A stretch of 15,072 nt of DNA from JAGQTE01 sp964648005 (GTDB lineage: Bacteria; Actinomycetota; Acidimicrobiia; Acidimicrobiales; Acidimicrobilacustridaceae), in the NCBI GenBank assembly GCA_964648005.1, contig CAZYKR010000087.1, positions 1-15,072 of the forward strand. The letters run 5' to 3'. Each line of letters begins with the position of its first letter. Position 1 is the first letter of the stretch. The translations under genes were made by a program, and so were the position numbers. Of this stretch, positions 1 through 5,180 are shown in pieces. The notes under the pieces are model-generated. The model did no database searches. It was not told the origin of the DNA and saw only the letters and a list, made by a program, of their open reading frames with translations.

Positions 1-89
1 CGAGGCGCGCCATCGGGAATGCAGCCGCCACGAGCAAGAAGCGTATGCGGTTCCGCACGTTCCTCGCTGGATCGATGCTGGGGTGCGCC

Positions 90-288
90 TCAGGGCTCGA
101 GTTGCGCGGGGGCGACGGCAAACGTGTTCGGCGATCGCGCCCGCATGCAACCGTCGATCCCAGACGGCGAGCACGAGATTTGGTGAGCCGACGGCGAGCG
201 CGCTGGCGAGGTGTACCGCGTCGGCTCCGCGCAGCGCCCGCTGCTTCGCGAGGCGTCCGGCGCCGGCCAGCCGCATGTACCGGGCCAT
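90..288 (-). pseudogene. C-terminal remnant of a VapC-like PIN-domain toxin
   Basis: Read on the minus strand in the frame with codons at 211-213 and 220-222, this stretch gives LRGADAVHLASAL followed by LVLAVWDRRLHAGA. This is the last third of VapC-type PIN ribonucleases, the toxins of type II toxin-antitoxin pairs. The Asp of GADAVHLA (220-222) and the Asp of WDRRL are the positions that help form the metal-binding acidic cluster in this family. The N-terminal half, including the first catalytic Asp, is absent: going upstream (higher coordinates) the similarity stops near 285, where the recombinase fragment begins on the other strand, and a stop appears at 304-306. The expected C-terminal end is also blurred: this frame stays open to the window edge, while the neighbouring frame has a TGA at 90-92, suggesting a frameshift. 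No antitoxin is visible. Seen: the motifs. Inferred: a dead relic. Confidence 0.6.
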
Positions 289-823
289 GACCGCGGTGTC
301 GTACTACGCCGGGCTCCGGACGTCGAAGGTCGTGATGCTGCGCCCCCGCTGCCTCGACCTGCCGGCGACCGGGTGGGGTTCGATCGAGGTCCGCGAGGCC
401 GACATCGACTTCGATGTGCCGGGCGAACCGAAGACGGGTCCCCGTAGGGTGCCGATCCCGCCGCAGCTCGTAGCGATCCTGTGCGAGTGGATCGAGGCTC
501 ACGACTTCGGCGACGAGGATCTGTTGTTCCGCGCGCGAGGCGATCAGCGCCCGTCGCACTCCAACTGGGCGCGGGCCTGGCAGCGGGCCCTCCGCTCGAT
601 CGGCCACGAGCCGCTTCGGGTCTACGACTGCCGGCACACGGCAGCGACGGCCTGGCTGCGAGCGGGAGTCCCCCTTGGCGAGGTGGCGAGGCGCATGGGT
701 CACAGCGTCGAGACCCTGGTGTCCACCTACGTCGGCGCGCTCAACGGCGACGAGCACATCGCGAACGAGCGCATCGACGCGGCGTTGGCGGCTGTGAATC
801 CGGTTGCCAGGATGAGTCGATGA
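275..823 (+). pseudogene. Tyrosine recombinase/phage-type integrase, catalytic domain only (N-terminally truncated)
   Basis: This encodes the C-terminal catalytic domain of a tyrosine recombinase, which cuts and rejoins DNA at attachment sites of phages and genomic islands. Counting from the Met at 275, the active-site set is visible: Arg15 in YAGLRTSK, Lys53 in EPKTGPRR, Arg120-His121 in VYDCRHTAA, His143 in MGHSVETL and the nucleophile Tyr152 in STYVGAL. The usual first His of HxxR is Tyr117, a substitution seen in many actinobacterial integrases. Only about 182 residues belong to the family; full enzymes run 300-400, so the arm-binding and core-binding domains are missing. The frame stays open upstream to 83, but that part is the antisense of the PIN-toxin relic and does not look like protein. 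The stop overlaps the next start (ATGA, 820-823). Probably inactive, although the catalytic core itself is intact. It marks the left region as a former mobile element. Confidence 0.75.
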
Positions 824-1239
824 CCGACCTCGAACCCATCGAACCGCTGCTCCGAGCGGCCGAGCGCCTCGATCCCGCGGCGGACCTCGTGGTGCGAGGG
901 TGGCCGCTGACCGTCGAGGGCCTCATGCGAAACGCTGAAGCGACTCGCAGCCGTTTCGCGCTCGGCGGCGTTCCCTTCGCCGCGATCTCGGCAGAGGTCA
1001 CCATCGAGGGATGGACGCTCGACGGCATCCTGGCGGGCCCTCGTCTGCGGACACGTAGCCGATACGCAGCCGTTCCGGCCGGCGTGTTGCTCGGTGCGGG
1101 CTTCGAGCTCCTGCCAACATTCGCCGCCCCGCACTCCTCACTGATGCTGGAGCCCTACACTCTCGGCAGAGTCGAGGAGCTTGTCAGGCTGCTCGGCGAG
1201 GTTCACGTCAACCCCTATTTCGTCAGGAGGCAGCCATGA
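820..1239 (+). CDS. Small protein of unknown function, coupled to the recombinase
   Basis: A 139-residue soluble-looking protein with no signal peptide or membrane segment. I do not assign it to a named family. The start ATG overlaps the recombinase stop as ATGA, with AGGATGAG just upstream acting as a ribosome-binding site, so it was read as part of the same operon. Distinctive stretches are VRGWPLTVEGLMRNAEATR, then GVPFAAISAEVTIEGWTLD, then AGPRLRTRSRYAAVP, and near the end LPTFAAPHSSLML and NPYFVRRQP. The regular alternation of charged helices and short strands suggests a compact folded domain. Its own stop overlaps the next ATG in the same way. A tight pair of about 140 and 90 residues next to a recombinase is compatible with a toxin-antitoxin-like or element-maintenance module, but nothing in the sequence proves this. 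Confidence 0.7.
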   Translation: MTDLEPIEPLLRAAERLDPAADLVVRGWPLTVEGLMRNAEATRSRFALGGVPFAAISAEVTIEGWTLDGILAGPRLRTRSRYAAVPAGVLLGAGFELLPTFAAPHSSLMLEPYTLGRVEELVRLLGEVHVNPYFVRRQP

Positions 1240-1514
1240 GCGATCACAGCTCGGTCGTCGTGACACTGCCTGCCGATGTCCAGCAGATCGACCAGACCGG
1301 CTACGTGTGGGCCTTCCTCGATGAGGCGGCCGCGCCCGATCGGGTGATCGAGGGAGCGCTCATCGTCGCCGGCGACAGCGATGAGCCGTTCCTGGCTCGT
1401 GTCGTGGACGTCATCGACGGACCGAATGGGCGATCGATCGTCCATCTCGACGTGGTCGGTGTGCCCGATCAGGCGATCGACGAACTGCGCCACGCGCACC
1501 TGCTTCCGCAGTAG
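1236..1514 (+). CDS. Small acidic protein of unknown function, second gene of the coupled pair
   Basis: A 92-residue acidic protein with no membrane segment. Its ATG overlaps the preceding stop (ATGA, 1236-1239) and has a perfect AGGAGG at 1225-1230, five bases away, the strongest ribosome-binding site in the left region. It is therefore very likely translated together with the 139-residue protein. The sequence is mostly predicted beta strand: VVVTLPADVQQIDQTGYVW, then VIEGALIVAGDSDEPFLARV, then GRSIVHLDVVGVP. This could be a small barrel domain such as those that form the partner subunit of a complex. I recognise no catalytic motif and no DNA-binding helix-turn-helix. It may be a partner or inhibitor of the upstream protein, judged only from the overlap and the size ratio. 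Confidence 0.7.
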   Translation: MSDHSSVVVTLPADVQQIDQTGYVWAFLDEAAAPDRVIEGALIVAGDSDEPFLARVVDVIDGPNGRSIVHLDVVGVPDQAIDELRHAHLLPQ

Positions 1515-1515
1515 A

Positions 1516-1632
1516 TCAACACTGCTCCGTCGGGACCGAGCGGCGCGCGAGCCACTGGTCGATCTCGTCGGGGTCGAAGCGCAGGAGCGAATTCGTGCGC
1601 CTGGCGGCTAACTTCGGCACGAGTTCGTCGGG
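1516..1632 (-). pseudogene. Excisionase-like (helix-turn-helix) protein, C-terminal fragment
   Basis: On the minus strand, the frame ending in TGA at 1516-1518 reads ELVPKLAARR, then LLRFDPDEIDQWLARRS. The pattern R-F-D-x-x-E-I-D-x-W-L is how MerR-type excisionase (Xis/HTH_17) domains end, after the wing that follows the recognition helix. The helix-turn-helix itself, expected just upstream, cannot be read in any continuous frame, so only the tail survives. Its place beside a recombinase fragment fits an old int/xis pair. The match is short, so a chance likeness cannot be excluded. It occupies the otherwise empty gap between the genes ending at 1514 and starting near 1647. Confidence 0.4.
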
Positions 1633-1646
1633 TTGTGGGAGGTGCG

Positions 1647-2333
1647 GTGGCCACACAGGATGACGAATCCAGCCGGTTGTCGGATCTCAACCTGGCAGTT
1701 GCCGCTGAACTCGGACAGCGGTCCACGCCCCCGCCGCCCCGCGGTGTCCGGGTGGCCGAGGCAGTCTGTGTCGCGTCGCTCATTGCGATCGGCCTGTCCG
1801 TGTGGAATCCCCTGCACCTGTACTGGCTCCCTGGTGTGCTGAACGTGTTGGTGCTGGTTTGGCTATTTCTTGCGGCGGCGGCTGTCGCTCTCTGGCGGTC
1901 GAGAGAGCGACAGCCGAGGTTGGCGTCGGCGGTAGCCCTGGGGTGCATCGGGGCCTTCTGGCTATTGGTGTCGCTTGTTGCTGCAGAGTCCGGATCGGAT
2001 GACGGGCCGGTTGAAGAGGTCGCGCGCAGCGACGACGGGCTGGTCGTGACAGCGCAGGACCTTGGGTGGTTCGATCCTCAGTATGAATTGAACCTTCGAA
2101 ACGACCGAGGGTTGCTCACTCGACAGATTCGGCTCTTTACGGCGGAGTACTACGCGCCGGTCACGGTGGATGACGACGGCACTGTCAGGTTTGAGGACTC
2201 CTACGGCTGGCTTGAGATCACCGTCGATCCAGCCACGCTCGACATTCTGAGTGTGACCTGCTCAGCGGCCGAAGCCACATCAGACCCGACTGCCACATCA
2301 GGCCCGACTGCACAGTGCCGGAGCATCGGGTGA
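1647..2333 (+). CDS. Membrane protein of unknown function with three helices and an exported C-terminal domain
   Basis: A 228-residue protein. A charged N-terminal tail of about 35 residues is followed by three hydrophobic segments (about residues 36-53, 60-83 and 92-112), then a polar domain of about 115 residues rich in Asp. This domain ends in a short repeat (ATSDPT, ATSGPT). The GTG at 1647 is chosen because GGGAGG lies at 1637-1642, four bases upstream; a GTG at 1635 is in frame but has no ribosome-binding site. By the charge pattern the C-terminal domain should lie outside the membrane, but the topology is not certain. No family is recognised. Its stop overlaps the start of the lipoprotein gene by one base (TGATG), so the two are probably co-translated. 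Base composition looks less GC-rich than the lysA-prmC block. Confidence 0.65.
   Translation: MATQDDESSRLSDLNLAVAAELGQRSTPPPPRGVRVAEAVCVASLIAIGLSVWNPLHLYWLPGVLNVLVLVWLFLAAAAVALWRSRERQPRLASAVALGCIGAFWLLVSLVAAESGSDDGPVEEVARSDDGLVVTAQDLGWFDPQYELNLRNDRGLLTRQIRLFTAEYYAPVTVDDDGTVRFEDSYGWLEITVDPATLDILSVTCSAAEATSDPTATSGPTAQCRSIG
2274..2309 (+). repeat. 18-base direct tandem repeat, two copies
   Basis: Two adjacent 18-base units, 2274-2291 and 2292-2309, differ at one position only (A at 2284, G at 2302). They lie in frame inside the membrane-protein gene and encode ATSDPT then ATSGPT near its C-terminus. This looks like a recent slippage duplication in a flexible tail. Confidence 0.85.
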
Positions 2334-2902
2334 TGAGGCGCCGAACCCTGCCGGTAAGGCAGCGTCACGCCGGCTGGCTGTTGTTCATGGACCTGTCGCT
2401 CCTGGCGCTCGCAGCTGGATGCGGGGACAATTCGACCGTGAGCAGTGATGATTCGGTTGAATCGGGCTCGGTCCGGCCCAGAGCAACAGGCGAAGCCGAA
2501 GGCTCAGCGGACGCGGCGGAGATCTGCAAGGTCTTCGTGTCGATGTTCGTTCCTGGCGACCCCAAGTCTGGTGCCCTGGTCGAGATCGATACGGCGCGTG
2601 CTGCTCGGGCCTACGAACAAATGGTCCCGCTGGCGCCACCAGACCTGAGAGTGGACTTGGAGTATCTCAACGCGGCGCAGGCTGAATTCGCCGCTGATCC
2701 AGGCGCACGGCCTCCCCAGGAGGAAGTCACCGCGGCGTACCAGGCAGACCGTCGTGTGCAGGAGTGGATGGCAGCCAATTGCGACCTTCCCGGTCTCCTG
2801 GCCGAACGAGGATTTGTTCCAGATGGCTACGCGCCACCCCAGTCACCGAGTCCCGGTCCTGACAAGTTCGAGCCGATCGAGGGTTCGATCGATGACCTCT
2901 GA
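2333..2902 (+). CDS. Predicted lipoprotein of unknown function
   Basis: A 189-residue secreted lipoprotein. The N-terminus has a basic n-region (RRR and RQRH), a hydrophobic stretch (GWLLFMDLSLLALAAG) and a lipobox LAAGC with the lipidated Cys at residue 30. This is followed by a Ser/Asp/Glu-rich linker to about residue 55. The mature domain (about 60-175) is mostly helical with a Cys in AEICKVF and another in AANCDLP, which may form a disulphide, and ends in a Pro-rich tail. ATG 2333 is preferred over GTG 2315: it gives a normal signal peptide, overlaps the previous stop by one base, and has GGAG at 2320-2323. No family recognised. Being co-translated with a membrane protein that carries an exported domain, the two may act together at the cell surface; that is inference. 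Confidence 0.7.
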   Translation: MRRRTLPVRQRHAGWLLFMDLSLLALAAGCGDNSTVSSDDSVESGSVRPRATGEAEGSADAAEICKVFVSMFVPGDPKSGALVEIDTARAARAYEQMVPLAPPDLRVDLEYLNAAQAEFAADPGARPPQEEVTAAYQADRRVQEWMAANCDLPGLLAERGFVPDGYAPPQSPSPGPDKFEPIEGSIDDL

Positions 2903-2947
2903 CTCGCCGGTCGACCTCAGGCGGCGAACCATGCCGGGCGTGCGTCG

Positions 2948-3367
2948 GTGAGGAAGGTGCGGTTTGAGCGCCCGCAGGGCGACCGATGGTTCGCTGATCC
3001 GGCGGCCGATGTCGTGGTGGTCTACGTCGACGGTCGACCGGTCGAGGAGCTGCTGGAGCGGTCAAGGCACAGCGGCGTGGCGATGCCTGCTGAATGGGTG
3101 CTCCAGCCTGGGCATCGGGTGTGGTTGGGCGAGCCCGCGTCACGGCCGGACGTGTGCGTGGATGGACGGGTCATGGTGCTTCGTTGCTCCGACGGCTTCA
3201 CCGATTGCGGCGGCGTGTCGATGAGGGTGGAGGTGGCGGACCGAACGATCGAGTGGAGCGACTTCAGGGCGAACCCCACTGGCGAGGACCTGGGAGTTGC
3301 GCCGATGCGGTTCGAGCGGCGTCAGTTCGAGAAGGCCCTAGAGCAGGTGCGATGGCAAGGTTCCTGA
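2948..3367 (+). CDS. Small cysteine-containing protein of unknown function
   Basis: A 139-residue protein without signal peptide or membrane segment. It is predicted to be rich in beta strands: ADVVVVYVDGRPVEELL, then VWLGEP, then VMVLRCSDGFTDCGGVSMRV, then EVADRTIEWSDFRAN. The Cys80/Cys87 pair with the following GG motif resembles a conserved core in uncharacterised actinobacterial proteins, where C-x(n)-CGG-V is followed by a W-S-D-F stretch; I cannot name the family. The C-terminal 30 residues are basic and helical. The GTG start at 2948 has no clear ribosome-binding site, and a GTG at 2957 is a possible alternative. It lies 45 bases after the lipoprotein gene and its end overlaps the next gene by about 16 bases. 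Confidence 0.6.
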   Translation: MRKVRFERPQGDRWFADPAADVVVVYVDGRPVEELLERSRHSGVAMPAEWVLQPGHRVWLGEPASRPDVCVDGRVMVLRCSDGFTDCGGVSMRVEVADRTIEWSDFRANPTGEDLGVAPMRFERRQFEKALEQVRWQGS

Positions 3368-3699
3368 GGCGACGACCTGTGCGACGACCTATGACGGACT
3401 TGAGCTTGCTGAGGGTTGGGCTACTCGTAGCTGCCGGGGCTTTGTGCCTCGTGGGTGTCCTTCTGATGCTTCAACCAGCACCGGAGCCAGCATGTGCGTT
3501 CGGGGCTGGCGGCTGCTCAGCGGAAGAGATGGCCGACTACGACGCGTTCCGGCAGAACCGCAGCAGCGGATACGCCACAGGTGCGGTCGCGTTGGTTGCT
3601 GCCACCGCTTGCGTCGTTGTCGTCTACCGCATGAGGACGCGGCTCACGCCGCCGGGTTCGATCGATCCAGCGCCCGGGGACAACCGGTGGGCTGCGTGA
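3352..3699 (+). CDS. Small membrane protein of unknown function with two helices
   Basis: A 115-residue protein. The first 18 residues are strongly basic (FLRRRPVRR). Hydrophobic segments follow at about 19-40 and 74-93, separated by a polar loop holding two cysteines (Cys48 and Cys55) that could pair outside the membrane. The ATG at 3352 overlaps the previous gene by 16 bases and has AGG four bases upstream. The ATG at 3391 would give a 102-residue protein but lacks any ribosome-binding site, so the longer form is preferred with modest confidence. No family is recognised. It is the last gene before the tRNA, and its stop lies inside a hairpin. Confidence 0.55.
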   Translation: MARFLRRRPVRRPMTDLSLLRVGLLVAAGALCLVGVLLMLQPAPEPACAFGAGGCSAEEMADYDAFRQNRSSGYATGAVALVAATACVVVVYRMRTRLTPPGSIDPAPGDNRWAA

Positions 3700-3720
3700 C
3701 CAGCATGTTCCCCCTGGTCA
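3697..3720. terminator. Hairpin between the last accessory gene and the tRNA-Arg gene
   Basis: TGACCAG (3697-3703) and CTGGTCA (3714-3720) form a perfect 7-base inverted repeat with a 10-base loop. The left arm contains the stop codon of the two-helix protein gene. It lies 14 bases past the 3' end of the minus-strand tRNA, so it could end transcription from both sides. There is no T-run on either side, so it is not a standard intrinsic terminator; it could also be part of an old attachment site. Confidence 0.4.
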
Positions 3721-3733
3721 GCCGCAATTCTCG

Positions 3734-3808
3734 TGGCGCCCTCGGCAGGATTCGAACCTGCGCACACGGCTCCGGAGGCCGATGCTCTATCCCCTGAGCT
3801 ACGAGGGC
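3734..3808 (-). tRNA. tRNA-Arg (anticodon CCG)
   Basis: On the minus strand the cloverleaf is complete: acceptor GCCCTCG paired with CGAGGGC, D-stem GCTC/GAGC with loop AGGGGATA, anticodon stem around the loop CTCCGGA (anticodon CCG, reading CGG arginine codons), T-arm GCAGG-TTCGAAT-CCTGC, discriminator G and an encoded CCA (3734-3736). Without CCA it is 72 bases. The anticodon stem has one U-U mismatch at its outer pair and the variable loop is only four bases. Its 3' end faces the accessory region on the left, and its 5' end faces the lysA promoter. In Mycobacterium the corresponding place upstream of lysA is taken by argS. Confidence 0.95.
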
Positions 3809-3819
3809 AGGGACCCGGC

Positions 3820-3825
3820 AGCGTA
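3820..3825 (-). promoter_or_regulatory. Putative -10 element of the tRNA-Arg promoter
   Basis: TACGCT on the minus strand ends 11 bases before the tRNA 5' end, which allows a start of transcription about four bases upstream of the mature RNA. No convincing -35 is seen at the usual spacing. The tRNA and lysA promoters are divergent and share the 76 bases between the two genes. Confidence 0.4.
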
Positions 3826-3844
3826 GCGCGGGGCCTGCAACGCC

Positions 3845-3874
3845 TTCGACCTGGTTCGGCGCCGCCCCTAGGAT
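3845..3874 (+). promoter_or_regulatory. Putative leaderless promoter of lysA
   Basis: A -35-like TTCGAC (3845-3850), an 18-base spacer and a -10 TAGGAT (3869-3874) precede the lysA ATG at 3885 by only ten bases. Transcription would start at or within a few bases of the ATG, and no Shine-Dalgarno is present, so the mRNA is probably leaderless. Confidence 0.5.
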
Positions 3875-3884
3875 CGCCGCCCGC

Positions 3885-5156
3885 ATGGATCCGCTGCCCC
3901 GATCGCTGCTTCCCGACACCGCCGAGGTCGGCCCCGATGGCCACCTGCAGGTGGGCGGGTGCGACGTGCTCGACTTGGCAGCGGAGTTCGGCACGCCGCT
4001 GTTCGTCTACGACGAGGCCCACCTGCGTGCCCGCTGCCGCGAGGCGGTGGCGGCCTTCCCCGACGGCGGCGCCCACTACGCCACCAAGGCGTTCCTCTGC
4101 CTCGAGATGGCCCGCCTCGCCTACGCCGGGGGCATGCGCCTCGACGTATCGACGGGCGGGGAGTACCACGTCGCGCGCGCCGCGGGCGTGCCGGCGTCGG
4201 CGCTCACGTTGCACGGCAACAACAAGTCGACCGACGAGCTGCGGCTGGCGCTCAGCGAGGGCGTGGGCCACGTCGTTGTCGACAGCTTCGACGAGCTGGA
4301 CCGCATCGACGCTCTCGTGGCCGAAGGCCTGACCCCACCCCGGGCGTTGCTGCGGCTCACGCCCGGCATCGAGGCGCACACGCACGAGTTCGTCCAGACC
4401 GGTCAGGACGACTCGAAGTTCGGCTTCGGCGTGCACACGGGCGCGGCACAGGCGGCCTTCGAGCGGGCCTCGGCGTCGTCGTCGGTCGAGCTCGTCGGGC
4501 TGCACATGCACATCGGCAGCCAGATCTTCGACGCCGAATCGTTCCAGCGGGCCATCGAGGTGCTCGCCCCCTGGTTCCGAGACCATCGCCTGCCCGAGCT
4601 CTGCGTCGGCGGCGGGCTCGGCGTGCCGTACGTGGCGGGGGAGACCTCAGCGACGATCACCGAGTGGGCCGCCACCGTGCACGCCGCCGTGGCGGCCGCC
4701 GGCATCGACGCCCGCGTCAGCGCCGAGCCGGGGCGCGCCATCGCCGCCGCCGCCGGGCTGACCCTCTACACGGTCGGCACCATCAAGGACATCCCCGACA
4801 TCCGCACCTACGTCGCCGTCGACGGCGGCATGAGCGACAACCCGCGGCCCGTCCTGTACGGCTCGGGGTACGAGGCGTTCCTGCCGCGCGCCACCGACGC
4901 GCCCAGGAGCCGTCAGGTCACCGTCGTCGGCAAGCACTGCGAGTCGGGCGACGTGCTGGTGCGCGACGGCTGGGTGCCTGGCGACCTCGCCGTCGGCGAC
5001 GTGCTGGCCACGCCGGTCACCGGTGCCTACGGGGCGTCGATGGGGTCGAACTACAACAAGGTCCCGCGCCCGGCCGTCGTGTTCGTCGCATCTGGCGAGG
5101 CCCGCCTCGTCGTGCGACGCGAGACCTACGACGATCTACTCCGTTCGGACGTCTGA
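3885..5156 (+). CDS. lysA: Diaminopimelate decarboxylase
   Basis: Catalyses the last step of lysine synthesis, meso-diaminopimelate to L-lysine plus CO2, in the cytoplasm with pyridoxal phosphate. The 423-residue length is normal for the family. Key residues are visible: Lys68 in HYATKAF (Schiff base to the cofactor), HMHIGSQ at 207-213, the Gly-rich phosphate-binding GGGLGVPY near 242-249, EPGR at 281-284, Cys352 in CESGD (substrate-binding, donated across the dimer), and Tyr382 in GAYGASMGSNYN. The N-terminal part up to about residue 270 is the alanine-racemase-like TIM barrel; the rest is the beta domain. The ATG is taken because it directly follows a TAGGAT promoter element and keeps the family N-terminus. 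The following hom gene has its own promoter-like element 12-36 bases upstream, partly overlapping the end of lysA. Confidence 0.96.
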   Translation: MDPLPRSLLPDTAEVGPDGHLQVGGCDVLDLAAEFGTPLFVYDEAHLRARCREAVAAFPDGGAHYATKAFLCLEMARLAYAGGMRLDVSTGGEYHVARAAGVPASALTLHGNNKSTDELRLALSEGVGHVVVDSFDELDRIDALVAEGLTPPRALLRLTPGIEAHTHEFVQTGQDDSKFGFGVHTGAAQAAFERASASSSVELVGLHMHIGSQIFDAESFQRAIEVLAPWFRDHRLPELCVGGGLGVPYVAGETSATITEWAATVHAAVAAAGIDARVSAEPGRAIAAAAGLTLYTVGTIKDIPDIRTYVAVDGGMSDNPRPVLYGSGYEAFLPRATDAPRSRQVTVVGKHCESGDVLVRDGWVPGDLAVGDVLATPVTGAYGASMGSNYNKVPRPAVVFVASGEARLVVRRETYDDLLRSDV

Positions 5157-5173
5157 TCCCTCGGGGCTAGCCT
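5144..5173 (+). promoter_or_regulatory. Putative leaderless promoter of the hom-thrC-apgM-like operon
   Basis: TTCGGA (5144-5149), an 18-base spacer and TAGCCT (5168-5173) lie seven bases before the GTG of hom at 5181. The -35 falls inside the end of lysA. No Shine-Dalgarno precedes the GTG, which fits a transcript starting at the start codon. Confidence 0.5.
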
Positions 5174-5180
5174 CCACGCC

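Noticed and set aside
1..58. Possible start of a minus-strand gene (GTG at 58) reading VRNRIRFLLVAAAFP
   Set aside because: It looks like a signal or membrane segment, but only 19 codons are in the window and the GAGGA is just two bases from the GTG. Too little to call.
83..274. N-terminal extension of the recombinase frame
   Set aside because: The peptide is Arg/Ala-rich and unlike any integrase N-domain, while the opposite strand here encodes a recognisable PIN domain.
2892..2951. 20-codon frame starting at ATG 2892 between the lipoprotein gene and the next gene
   Set aside because: No ribosome-binding site, no conserved feature, and it overlaps the ends of both neighbours.
3444..3797. 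Plus-strand frame across the tRNA-Arg gene ending in LGRIRTCAHGSGG
   Set aside because: This is the well-known false peptide produced by translating the antisense of a tRNA.
3624..4586. Minus-strand open frame of 320 codons running through lysA and the tRNA
   Set aside because: It is antisense to lysA, crosses a tRNA gene and shows no protein-family signal.
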